Of a stretch of 64,000 nucleotides of DNA, positions 24,413 through 32,542 are shown one piece after another. Source of the stretch: CAVYTF01 sp963771435 (lineage in GTDB: Bacteria; Bacteroidota; Bacteroidia; Chitinophagales; Chitinophagaceae); assembly GCA_963771435.1 (NCBI GenBank), contig CAVYTF010000016.1, positions 10,291 through 74,290 on the forward strand. Direction: 5' to 3'. The translations under genes were made by a program, and so were the position numbers. The notes below the pieces were generated by a model that was not told where the DNA came from, ran no database searches, and worked only from the letters and a program-made list of their open reading frames with translations. Position 1 is the stretch's first letter. Each line of letters starts with the position of its first letter.

Positions 24413-26887
24413 CTAATGTTGCGGCAACGCAATTAAATTAGCCATCAACCTATAAGCTCCTGCAACGCCCGCCGGCAATTCTCTAAAGAAAACCAATCCT
24501 GTATAGACAAAATTTCCTTTGCCATAAGGGGCGATGATCAGGCTACCGTTGCTTTGTGGTTCATTTGCATCGTTCATCCCAAACAGCGCAGCATAATGTC
24601 CGTCAAGGTTAGATGCCTGGTAAGTGCTGCGCTCCTGTATCCATCCTTCAAAATCTTTTTGAGTTATTTTGTTGGGGTAATTTATTGCCTCGTTATCTGG
24701 GAGAAGCACATGCACTTCGGCATTCTCATTTGTCACTCGTGTGCCTGTAATAGAAAATGGATAAGGCGCCATTTTATCGGACGTGGTGTTACGGTTATAC
24801 TGAACTATCAGGTTGCCGCCGTTATTTATATATCGCATCAGCACATCATATTTTGATGCAAGAAAAGCATCCACATCATAAGCACGAACGCCTGTTATAA
24901 TAGCATTAAATTGTTTAAGTTTTTCATCAGAAATATCAGCTTCCGTCAGCATCTTCACGTCATATCCCATCTGCTGCAACGCCTGCGGCACTTTATCTCC
25001 GGCGCCTGCTATATACCCAATGCTGGTTCCTTTCACCACTATGTCGATCTTTTCCAGCTCAGCCTCAACAGGCTTAAAATAAATGATATTGGGGATATGG
25101 TCATAACTGATTTTTCGTTCGTCTAATAGCTGCGCTTTGTATTCCAATCCTTTGTCATCAGCTATTTTATCAACCACCAAACTCAGTTCGCCTTTCTCTC
25201 CGGAAGAAGATGGAGCAACCATCCCATTAACATTCTTGCCACCACCTTTGCCAATTGATGTATCAAGCTTACCTCCATTCATTTTCCAGTCATTTGTCGC
25301 GTTCAAATGCACATCTACAACCGGCATATTTCTTTGAGTAAATAGTTCTGCTGCTACTGGTTTAACAGCTTGGCCGCCCAGCACATATACATCCTGTGTT
25401 AAGCGCGCAGTAATCGCAGGCACTACAAACAAAGGCTCATATATTTCACCTTTCACCGGGTCTGTGTATTTATACTGCAAAGGCTTCTTTACAGCTAAAT
25501 CTTCTCCGCCAATGGTAAAAACAAATTCCGCTTCATAGGCCGGATCATTCTGTGTTTTCCCTATCAGGTTTTGATCAGTCACATTAAAGCTACCGCCTAT
25601 CAAAGGTTTCACAAGCCAGTAAGGTTGCGAAACCGGCTTATCCATAGCCACATCGAATGTTGTAGAATAACTGAAATTCTTATTTGTTTTCAGTTCATTA
25701 TTGAAAGATGAATCAAACGATGGAAAGACAACCTTTTTCAGCACCACCCCTGCATTATTCCTTTTATTTACAAAAAAACTTACCTGTATTTTATCGCCCT
25801 GCACCGCGTATTGTTGTGTTGAGATCGCCTCTGCAAAAATCCCCGCACATTCCACAATAATACGCTGCACCTCATCCAGCTTTTTATTTCTCCAGTAACT
25901 TTCAGGCAGTTGTTTTATCGCCTTATACAGTTCCACCAAAGCCGCAACAGAGTTTTCAGGGTGCTCAAAATTGTATTGCGAAAGCACTGCGTTCACCTGT
26001 CCTTCAATCTTCGCTCCACCTGCCAGCCTTTGCCAGCCCGTGTCCACATTGTTCACCAGGTCATTCCTCACCCCTTCTCCTGCCGTTAACTGGAAATACT
26101 CCATCGCCTCTCCTCTTTGTGCCGATACGCCAAATCCCTGGCTTTTATGTTGGCTCCGGCTTTCAGCGGCAAGCTCGCCATAGCTCTTTCCCAGCAATGG
26201 GTTATAGGTACCAATATCCATCTTGAATTGTGTACTGTCCGTAGTATTAATGCTCCCGAAATTATATGTGTTCCACAGCAGCCTTGTCGCCTGCCATGGC
26301 TTTACGTCGTATGCAAATTGTTCGGGGAACCTCGTTGGGTCAGCCGCAGCAGCAAATGCTTCTTTTGCAAGAATTGCAGACGCCGCATGGTGCCCATGCC
26401 CAGCCCTTGCGTCGGGGGGGAAACGTGTTATGATAATATCCGGCTGAAACTTTCTTATCACCCACACCACATCGCTCAGTATTTTTTCATGTCCCCATGT
26501 CTCCAAAGCCTCCTGCGGAGTTTTGCAGAAACCAAAGTCAAAGGCGCGGGAAAAGAACTGTTCTGCACCGTCTATTCTGCGGGCAGCAAGGAGTTCCTGT
26601 GTACGTATCAGCCCAAGCTCGATGCCTTGTTCATCGCCCAAAAGGTTCTGGCCGCCATCACCACGGGTAAGGCTCAGGTAGCCCGTTCTATACTGCGCCC
26701 CTTTGGAGAAATAAGCCAGCAGCCTCGTATTCTCATCGTCCGGATGTGCGGCTATGTAGAGCACGCTGCCCAGCACGTTCAGTTTCTTTATCTGCAAGTA
26801 AATATCGCCGCTGGTATAGGTGGCAGGTGTTTGCGCGTTTGCCTCTGTTAAGAGGAGCACAGCAATGGCAAAGAATATTCTTTTCAT
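24413..26887 (-). CDS. Secreted PIG-L family deacetylase, large multidomain form
   Basis: An 824-residue exported protein. The signal peptide is MKRIFFAIAVLLLTEANA. The N-terminal PIG-L/LmbE domain (about residues 25-250) carries the zinc motif AAHPDDEN, LSLTRGDGGQN and ITRFPPDARAGHGHH. Middle beta-rich regions and a C-terminal domain (about 600-820) with GVRAYDVD and YNRNTTSDKMAPYPF resemble a glutamine-amidotransferase-like fold seen in long members. It should deacetylate an N-acetylated sugar or glycoconjugate in the periplasm; the substrate is unknown. The ATG at 26887 gives the best signal peptide (26899 is possible). It is unrelated in role to the short BshB1 at 31678. Confidence 0.87.
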   Translation of the reverse strand: MKRIFFAIAVLLLTEANAQTPATYTSGDIYLQIKKLNVLGSVLYIAAHPDDENTRLLAYFSKGAQYRTGYLSLTRGDGGQNLLGDEQGIELGLIRTQELLAARRIDGAEQFFSRAFDFGFCKTPQEALETWGHEKILSDVVWVIRKFQPDIIITRFPPDARAGHGHHAASAILAKEAFAAAADPTRFPEQFAYDVKPWQATRLLWNTYNFGSINTTDSTQFKMDIGTYNPLLGKSYGELAAESRSQHKSQGFGVSAQRGEAMEYFQLTAGEGVRNDLVNNVDTGWQRLAGGAKIEGQVNAVLSQYNFEHPENSVAALVELYKAIKQLPESYWRNKKLDEVQRIIVECAGIFAEAISTQQYAVQGDKIQVSFFVNKRNNAGVVLKKVVFPSFDSSFNNELKTNKNFSYSTTFDVAMDKPVSQPYWLVKPLIGGSFNVTDQNLIGKTQNDPAYEAEFVFTIGGEDLAVKKPLQYKYTDPVKGEIYEPLFVVPAITARLTQDVYVLGGQAVKPVAAELFTQRNMPVVDVHLNATNDWKMNGGKLDTSIGKGGGKNVNGMVAPSSSGEKGELSLVVDKIADDKGLEYKAQLLDERKISYDHIPNIIYFKPVEAELEKIDIVVKGTSIGYIAGAGDKVPQALQQMGYDVKMLTEADISDEKLKQFNAIITGVRAYDVDAFLASKYDVLMRYINNGGNLIVQYNRNTTSDKMAPYPFSITGTRVTNENAEVHVLLPDNEAINYPNKITQKDFEGWIQERSTYQASNLDGHYAALFGMNDANEPQSNGSLIIAPYGKGNFVYTGLVFFRELPAGVAGAYRLMANLIALPQH

Positions 26888-27022
26888 GAAGGTGATCATG
26901 GTGTAAAAATACTTTGAAAGAGGCAAACTAAGATAGGCTCATGAGTCTTCTTTTAATAACCGGCGCAGAGTGGCAATATGACAGAGGGGAGTAATTGTTA
27001 CTAGTGCAAGTAGAATATCAGG

Positions 27023-27155
27023 GAGTCTAGTGAATGTGGCAGGAAGGACGCAGGGAGGAGGCAGGGAGGAGGAAAGGGTGCGGAAAGGGAAAAATTGGAT
27101 AGTTATGTAATAAAATAGCAATAAGAATTGGAGGGGTTCGGAAATATTGGCAGAT
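27023..27155 (+). repeat. Dispersed two-arm intergenic element, copy A
   Basis: The left arm GAGTCTAGTGAATGTGGCAGG continues into AAGGACGCAGGGAGGAGG. The right arm CGGAAATATTGGCAGA begins at 27139, exactly 103 bp after GTGGCAGG (27036). The interval between the arms differs in sequence from the other copies. This is the only copy in the plus orientation. It lies between two genes that are both transcribed leftward. Confidence 0.85.
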
Positions 27156-27214
27156 GGATCTTGATATATTTAATGAGGGGTATATGACTGAAATGGGATG
27201 CAGATGCAGGGAAA

Positions 27215-28330
27215 CTATACTGCAGGTTCCTGCTGGCTGAGGCAATGGAAGCTGCCGAGGCCCCAGATGATGTCTGTAGAATCTATGCCAGCTACTTCAC
27301 GAGTTGGGAAGCAGCTTTGAATGATGTGTAAAGCGCGCTCATCTTTTTTGCTACGGAAGGTGGGGACAATGACATATTTGTTGCAGATGTAAAAGTTGGC
27401 GTATGAAGCGGGCAGGCGCTGGCCTTCGTATATTACTGCGTCGGGCATGGGGAGTTCAATGATGTTCAAAGGTTTGCCGTTGGGTAAACGCATTTGCTGT
27501 AATTGGGCAAGGTTTGTTTGGAGCAAAGTATAGTTATGATCGTGTGGGTCTTCCTCAATGACGGTGATGACGGTGTCTTCATTTACAAAACGAACGGTAT
27601 CATCAATATGGCCATCGGTATCGTCGCCGACAATGCCTTCATCGACCCAAAGTACTTGCTGAACGCCATAGTAGTTGACCAAGTATTCTTCTATTTGATG
27701 CTGCGATAATTGAGGGTTGCGGTTCTTGTTGAGCAAACAGGCCGTGGAAGTGATGACGGTGCCGTTTCCATTGAAATCTACTGAGCCGCCTTCCATGATG
27801 ATGCCCGGATGAAAAACGGGAAGATTGAACTGCTTTGCAATGAGAGTTGGTATAACATCATCCAAATCAAAAGGGGGATATTTATTTCCCCATGCGTTAT
27901 AATCCCAATCAACAATTACTTTCTTTTGTTCACCATTGGTATTGATGAGAAAAGCAGGGCCATGGTCTCTGCACCATGCGTCGTTTGTAGGATTAAAGAA
28001 GAATTCTATATTATCCATAACGACGCCTGCCTGTTGCAAATGCATTACAGCAAAGGTTTTCATGGCTTCATTAAAGACATTGATGCGCACTTTTTCGCTT
28101 TGGGATAAATATTTGACGAACAAACTATAAGGCTCAAATATCTTCTCAATCTTCCCAGGCCAACTTTCCTCTTTGTGCGGCCAACTAAGCCAAGTGGCTT
28201 CGTGCGGAGCAAATTCTGCTGGAAAGTGATAACCGAGTCGGGAAGGAGTCGGAAAGTCGGAAAGTCCGGATGTCCGGATGTCCGGAAGACTGGAAAACTG
28301 CGAGTCGGAAAGTCGGAAAGTAGTTTTCAA
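27215..28330 (-). CDS. aguA: Agmatine deiminase
   Basis: Converts agmatine to N-carbamoylputrescine in putrescine synthesis. About 345 residues of family sequence begin LGYHFPAEFAPHEATWLSWP. Catalytic features are NDAWCRDHGP, MEGGSVDFNG, GHIDDTVRFV, and the nucleophilic Cys in LGSFHCLSQQEPA at the C-terminus. The first 26 codons come from an octamer repeat array (SDSQFSSLPDI, SGLSDFPT) and are not family-like. There is no in-frame ATG upstream of the conserved region; TTG 28330, which overlaps the stop of the previous gene, is the only clear start. The original start may have been displaced by the array. Confidence 0.92.
   Translation of the reverse strand: MKTTFRLSDSQFSSLPDIRTSGLSDFPTPSRLGYHFPAEFAPHEATWLSWPHKEESWPGKIEKIFEPYSLFVKYLSQSEKVRINVFNEAMKTFAVMHLQQAGVVMDNIEFFFNPTNDAWCRDHGPAFLINTNGEQKKVIVDWDYNAWGNKYPPFDLDDVIPTLIAKQFNLPVFHPGIIMEGGSVDFNGNGTVITSTACLLNKNRNPQLSQHQIEEYLVNYYGVQQVLWVDEGIVGDDTDGHIDDTVRFVNEDTVITVIEEDPHDHNYTLLQTNLAQLQQMRLPNGKPLNIIELPMPDAVIYEGQRLPASYANFYICNKYVIVPTFRSKKDERALHIIQSCFPTREVAGIDSTDIIWGLGSFHCLSQQEPAV
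28236..28322. repeat. Octamer tandem array (GTCGGAAA / GTCCGGAT)
   Basis: Tandem 8-bp units GTCGGAAA, GTCGGAAA, GTCCGGAT, GTCCGGAT, GTCCGGAA, an interruption, then GTCGGAAA, GTCGGAAA. It lies within the 5' end of aguA. A related array in inverted orientation is at 28743-28782 on the other side of the four-helix-bundle gene. Confidence 0.88.
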
Positions 28331-28695
28331 AGTTGAATCTTTTGTTTTAAAGAATTGCGTAATCCATTTATCATTACCAATATCTCTTCGGACATTTTAT
28401 ATATTTTATTGAACTCCTCTTCATGTATGTATCCTCTGCGTTTCGCAAGAAAGATACAGCCAACTACCTCAATATTTGACCTAAGGGCAATCCCAAGAAA
28501 TCTTGCAAATTCAGCATTGGATTGCCCCGTTGAACCCTCTGCAATGTTAAGTGATACAGAATCTGCAGCTCTTTTTATCTGTGATGAAAGAATAAATAAT
28601 TCGTCTTTTGGAAAGGTTTTGGCCAATTGGTGAATTATATCGGAAAGTTCAACTGCCTTTTGCCATACAAGCAATTTTTCAAATTTAAAAGGCAT
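28327..28695 (-). CDS. Four-helix-bundle protein (S23/23S rRNA intervening-sequence family)
   Basis: A 122-residue all-helical protein: KFEKLLVWQKAVELSDIIHQ, SSQIKRAADSVSLNIAEGS, FARFLGIALRSNIEVVGCI and a C-terminal helix. The LxVWQKA and IxxNIAEGxxR-like motifs define the family (PF05635), first noted in intervening sequences of 23S rRNA genes but common elsewhere with unknown function. Here it sits between aguB and aguA and is flanked by octamer arrays in opposite orientations, as if inserted as a unit. No rRNA is nearby. Confidence 0.9.
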   Translation of the reverse strand: MPFKFEKLLVWQKAVELSDIIHQLAKTFPKDELFILSSQIKRAADSVSLNIAEGSTGQSNAEFARFLGIALRSNIEVVGCIFLAKRRGYIHEEEFNKIYKMSEEILVMINGLRNSLKQKIQL

Positions 28696-28742
28696 GTTTG
28701 TATATTTTCATTTAAAACGCTGACGAATATAATGTTTTTGGC

Positions 28743-28782
28743 TTTTGGACTTTCCAGCTTTCGGACTTTTCCGGCTACTTAC
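28743..28782. repeat. Octamer-type array, inverted relative to 28236-28322
   Basis: TTTTGGACTTTCCAGC followed by TTTCGGACTTTTCCGGC; its reverse complement (GCCGGAAAAGTCCGAAAG) aligns with the GTCGGAAA units of the 28236-28322 array. Smaller patches of the same octamers are at 8840-8870 and 40675-40700. Confidence 0.75.
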
Positions 28783-29651
28783 TCGTCTATAAAACGTTTG
28801 GTAATTGGTTGATAAGAGTCGATCCGCCTGTCGCGGAGAAATGGCCAGTGTATACGGTAGCTGTCAGTTTTTGAGGTATCGATTTCAACAATAGCGATCT
28901 CTTCTTCATCGTGCGAAGCCTTGTATAGAACAGTTCCAAAGGGGTTGGTTACAAAGGAAGCGCCCCAGAATTTCATTCTTCCATCCTGCTCGAACCCGAC
29001 CCTGTTGACGCTTACAACATGCACTCCGTTGGCAACTGCATGACTGCGCTGAATGGTTTGCCAAGCGTTGTATTGCTCTGTGTTGGTGGCTTCATCCTGG
29101 GCAGTTGCCCATCCGATGGCAGTAGGATAAAATAAAATCTCTGCACCCATTAGAGCAGTGATCCGTGCTGCTTCGGGATACCACTGGTCCCAGCAAATGA
29201 GAACGCCAACTGTTGCATATTTTGTTTTAAAGACCTTATAACCCAAGTCACCGGGGGTGAAGTAAAATTTCTCATAGAATGAAGGGTCGTCAGGGATATG
29301 CATTTTGCGGTACTTGCCAAGATAGGTTCCATCTGCATCAATAACTGCTGTTGTGTTGTGATAAATGCCCTGCGTTCTTTTTTCAAAAAGGGAAGCAATA
29401 ATAACAACGTTGAGTTCTTTTGCAAGTTCGCTTAAAGCATCAGTGGAAGGGCCGGGAATTGGCTCAGCAAGCTGAAAGTTGTCATAGTCTTCCGCATCAC
29501 AGAAGTATTGCGAAGTGAATAATTCCTGTAAACAAATTATTTGTGCGCCTTTGGCAGCGGCTTCTTTTACTTTTTCTATGGCTTTCTGCACATTAGCGCT
29601 TTTCTCCACAACACAGCTCATCTGCACAAGCCCGGTTTTAACTATCGCCAT
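28779..29651 (-). CDS. aguB: N-carbamoylputrescine amidase
   Basis: A 290-residue nitrilase-superfamily enzyme that hydrolyses N-carbamoylputrescine to putrescine, the step after agmatine deiminase. The Glu-Lys-Cys triad is visible in LQELF, YRKMHIPDD and LICWDQWYPEA. AQDEATNTEQYNAWQTIQRSHA is typical of the AguB subgroup. The ATG at 29651 is chosen; in-frame sequence upstream is not family-like. Same strand as aguA but separated from it by the four-helix-bundle gene; the three may form one transcript. Confidence 0.93.
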   Translation of the reverse strand: MAIVKTGLVQMSCVVEKSANVQKAIEKVKEAAAKGAQIICLQELFTSQYFCDAEDYDNFQLAEPIPGPSTDALSELAKELNVVIIASLFEKRTQGIYHNTTAVIDADGTYLGKYRKMHIPDDPSFYEKFYFTPGDLGYKVFKTKYATVGVLICWDQWYPEAARITALMGAEILFYPTAIGWATAQDEATNTEQYNAWQTIQRSHAVANGVHVVSVNRVGFEQDGRMKFWGASFVTNPFGTVLYKASHDEEEIAIVEIDTSKTDSYRIHWPFLRDRRIDSYQPITKRFIDE

Positions 29652-29664
29652 ACAAAGGTTTTTG

Positions 29665-29697
29665 CAAAAATAAGTACAACTGCATTGTTGAAGCAAA
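29665..29697 (-). promoter_or_regulatory. Promoter of aguB (TTTG - 21 nt - TATTTTTG)
   Basis: On the minus strand TTTG (29697-29694) and an exact -7 box TATTTTTG (29672-29665) are separated by 21 bases, ending 13 bases before the aguB ATG. Confidence 0.6.
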
Positions 29698-29944
29698 GAA
29701 ATGAACCGCAAAGGATGGTTGACTGGTTGATCGAGGAAATTTTCAGGCGGATTGTAGAGCGCTCTGAAGTTTGTGAAGGAGTAGCTTATAAGCCATACGT
29801 ACGCTTTACACGAGCTACGCGGCATATTTGCAACAGTGTGAGATTTGTGAAGGAATAGATTCGCCTCACTCCTGCCTCTCTCCTCGCGGAGAGGGGAGAA
29901 TGTGCAAAAAGGAAATTAGTTTTATTTTTGTGGAAATAATAGTT

Positions 29945-30097
29945 ATGCAACACAAAAAAGCCGAAATAAAAACAAACAGACACCCTTCGAAAAAAGTTCC
30001 TGAAAAAAAAATAATAAAGGGTTCTTTACCTGCAATTGAAAAGGCTGTGAAAATTGCCCGCAAAGAAAATTTGGACCTTTCCTTTTTAAGACCTTAA
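29945..30097 (+). CDS. Putative antitoxin of a PIN-domain toxin
   Basis: A 50-residue very basic protein (MQHKKAEIKTNRHPSKKVPE, then IKGSLPAIEKAVKIARKENL) ending 3 bases before the PIN gene, the arrangement of a type II toxin-antitoxin pair. It has no recognisable AbrB, Phd or RHH motif, so the call rests on size, charge and position. Upstream (29700-29944) is a gene-free stretch with a CTCTCC-TCGC-GGAGAG hairpin near 29878-29895 and two copies of TTTGTGAAGGA about 85 bp apart. Confidence 0.55.
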   Translation: MQHKKAEIKTNRHPSKKVPEKKIIKGSLPAIEKAVKIARKENLDLSFLRP

Positions 30098-30100
30098 TAG

Positions 30101-30474
30101 ATGGTAGTTGTAGCCGACAGTACCGTTCTTTTTCATCTTAACTACCAATATATAAAGATGAGAAGAATCATTGACGAGAAGGGTGTGAAGCAGTTGTATA
30201 TTACACGTATCAATTACCTGGAACTACTGGCGGGAACAAGCGAAAATGGCAAAGCGGTGGCAAGAAAATTTCTACAGCCTTTTCCTGTATTAGAGTTTGA
30301 CAAAAAAGCTGCTGCAATAGCTTCCGGTATGGCTATGCGGTACAGGGTTGGGGCAAAACATAGCAAAGACTTTTTAATAGCATCTATAGCCATATCTAAT
30401 AAAATACCACGCTAACAGAAAACAGCAGAGATTTTATTTATAAGGAATTAGAGGTAATTTCTTATAAAATTTAA
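30101..30474 (+). pseudogene. PIN-domain toxin with a C-terminal frameshift
   Basis: The frame from 30101 encodes 104 residues: VVADSTVLFHL (first acidic residue), YLELLAGT (second) and KDFLIASIAIS (third), the PIN RNase pattern. It stops at TAA 30413 right after NKIPR. Adding one base near 30408 continues the protein as TLTENSRDFIYKELEVISY and ends at TAA 30474. LTENSRDF matches the C-terminal PIN strand that normally supplies the last acidic residue. The toxin as written is therefore truncated and probably inactive, or the read has lost one base. Confidence 0.75.
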
Positions 30475-30504
30475 GATAAGAACTCGCGATGGGTGTTTGC
30501 ACCA

Positions 30505-31569
30505 TTACCTGCCCATTTCTCTAAGAAAGGCCACGTGTGAATGAACTGCCTGGTGCATCTTGTTGTACTCAACATAAACAACGCCGTACTCCATGCATGC
30601 CTGTTTGATTATCTTGCTGATGGCGGGATAATGTATGTGTGATATTTTGGGGAATAAATGATGTTCGATCTGGAAGTTCAATCCGCCGACATACCATGAA
30701 ATGAATTTGTTGCGGGTGGCGAAATTGGCAGTGGTTTTTAACTGGTGAATAGCCCATTCATCTTCCATTCTTCCTGTGTCTTCCTGCATTACAGGGAATT
30801 CTGTGTGCTCCACCGTATGTGCTAACTGGAAAACGATGCTTAAAATGAACCCGGCAGTAACTGAAAAGGAAAGAAAGCCTATGAGCCAGGGAATGAAGCC
30901 TGCAGTGAAAATTGGGATGACGATAAACAAAGAATAATGCAACACTTTAAAAGACCAGAAGCTGATATGGTCGCGCACGGTCATGGTTTTTAAAGTGGTT
31001 TCGCCAATCTTGCGGGAGAAGTATTTGCGGTAATCGCTTACCATTGCCCAATAGAGGTGAAGCACGCAGTAAAACATCCAGAAATACCAATGCTGAAAAC
31101 GGTGCATCTTATATTTCTTTTGGGTGGAAGCCATGCGTAAGAAAGGTTTTGCATCAATATCATCATCAATGCCGTCAATGTTGGTGTATGCATGGTGAAT
31201 GACATTATGTTTTATGTTCCACATAAAATGGCTTGCACCCATGACGCCAGCGGAATAGGCCGCCAGCTTATTCAAGAATGGATACTTGCTGAAGCTACCG
31301 TGGCCACCATCATGCATAATGTTGAAACCAATGGCCGCTGTGAATGCCCCAAGCAAAATGCTTAAAAGAATTGCCCAGAAAGCAGGGGGAGTGAAAAATA
31401 CCAACTGGACGTAAGTGTAAATGAAGCCTATAGAAAGGAAGAGTGCCTTGGTAAAAATCCTGGAGCCACCTGTTGTTGATTTGCCCGTGAGGGTGAAATA
31501 TTCGCTGATGCGCTTTTTCAACTCAACGTGAAAGGACTGTTTTACGTGAGCGAATTTGGGAGTTTGCAT
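30505..31569 (-). CDS. Acyl-CoA / fatty acid desaturase
   Basis: A 354-residue integral membrane di-iron desaturase. The three histidine boxes are HDGGHGSF (about residues 86-93), HNVIHHAYTN (about 120-129) and FQIEHHLFP (about 296-304). The QxxHH form of the third box is typical of linoleoyl-CoA (front-end) desaturases, but there is no cytochrome b5 domain. Four membrane segments fit the topology. It adjusts membrane lipid fluidity; regiospecificity cannot be read by eye. Single gene. Confidence 0.9.
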   Translation of the reverse strand: MQTPKFAHVKQSFHVELKKRISEYFTLTGKSTTGGSRIFTKALFLSIGFIYTYVQLVFFTPPAFWAILLSILLGAFTAAIGFNIMHDGGHGSFSKYPFLNKLAAYSAGVMGASHFMWNIKHNVIHHAYTNIDGIDDDIDAKPFLRMASTQKKYKMHRFQHWYFWMFYCVLHLYWAMVSDYRKYFSRKIGETTLKTMTVRDHISFWSFKVLHYSLFIVIPIFTAGFIPWLIGFLSFSVTAGFILSIVFQLAHTVEHTEFPVMQEDTGRMEDEWAIHQLKTTANFATRNKFISWYVGGLNFQIEHHLFPKISHIHYPAISKIIKQACMEYGVVYVEYNKMHQAVHSHVAFLREMGR

Positions 31570-31677
31570 AAAAAGAACTGAAAATGATTGGTAACTAAAT
31601 GAAAATCCTACGCAAGTTGCACTTAATAAACGAATGAAAAAAAGATTATTAGAGATTTAACCCTCCCTTAATGTTAA

Positions 31678-32406
31678 TTAAGTAACATTTTGGATAAAGG
31701 CATCAAAAGAATTGATGCCGAGCATTTTCGTGGTGATGTATCCTTCGGCGTACTGAACGCCAATGCGTTTGCCGAACATTAAGGCGCGGCCTTTTACGAC
31801 ATCAAGGAAGTCGGGATTGGAGATATAGGTTTGAGGCTCAGAGTTATCTGTGGTATTAAACTGGGTAGTGTAGGCAAGGATGGCCTGCATTTTTTGCTCC
31901 ATTGCGGCGGATATATCAAAGACAAAATCAGGCTTTAGGTACCTGTCCTGTATATAGTGAAAGACATATTTGGGGCGCCATTGTTCCTGGGAAACATTAT
32001 CGAGGCTGGTTTCAATCTTTCTGAGGCCAGAGAAGAAACATGCATCTGAAACGAGTTTAGAGCTACGGCCGTGGTCGGGGTGGCGGTCTTCGGGGGCATT
32101 GCAAAGGACTATCTCGGGCTGGTACTTTCTTATTGCGGTGATGATCTTCTTTATGTGGGCCTCATCATTTTGGAAGAAGCCGTCTGCCATTTCAAGGTTT
32201 TCGCGGGCATGAACGCCCATTGCTATGGCTGCGTTTGTAGCTTCCTGCATACGGGTTGCGGCACTGCCACGGGTGCCAAGCTCACCCTGTGTTAAGTCAA
32301 CTATGGCAACTTTTTTGCCTTGTGCGACAGCGGCAATTAGGGTGCCTGCACAGCCAAGCTCTACATCATCAGGGTGGACACCAAAGGCGAGTATGTCTGT
32401 TTTCAT
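31678..32406 (-). CDS. bshB1: Bacillithiol biosynthesis deacetylase BshB1
   Basis: A 242-residue cytoplasmic PIG-L family zinc deacetylase; it converts GlcNAc-malate to GlcN-malate in bacillithiol synthesis. MKTDILAFGVHPDDVELGCAG holds the AHPDD-type zinc motif. GELGTRGSAATRMQEA and NAPEDRHPDHGRSS, with YVFHYIQDRYLKPDFVFDIS, are the BshB1-specific blocks. The ATG at 32406 is chosen because in-frame sequence upstream is the promoter region shared with the divergent gene. bshA and bshC are not in the window. Confidence 0.93.
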   Translation of the reverse strand: MKTDILAFGVHPDDVELGCAGTLIAAVAQGKKVAIVDLTQGELGTRGSAATRMQEATNAAIAMGVHARENLEMADGFFQNDEAHIKKIITAIRKYQPEIVLCNAPEDRHPDHGRSSKLVSDACFFSGLRKIETSLDNVSQEQWRPKYVFHYIQDRYLKPDFVFDISAAMEQKMQAILAYTTQFNTTDNSEPQTYISNPDFLDVVKGRALMFGKRIGVQYAEGYITTKMLGINSFDAFIQNVT

Positions 32407-32542
32407 TGTGTTAAGTAAATAGCAAAGGAAAGGAATATTTGTTGATCGGTTATTGGTTGGTTGGCCCCAGCCAAATCTTCTCCAAATGAGAGGGCTTTGT
32501 ACTCTGTTTTTATTAAAAAGAAGTTTATTTTGCGGAAAGGAA

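Noticed and set aside
28327..28695. Part of a 23S rRNA intervening sequence
   Set aside because: The protein belongs to that family, but there is no rRNA sequence around it.
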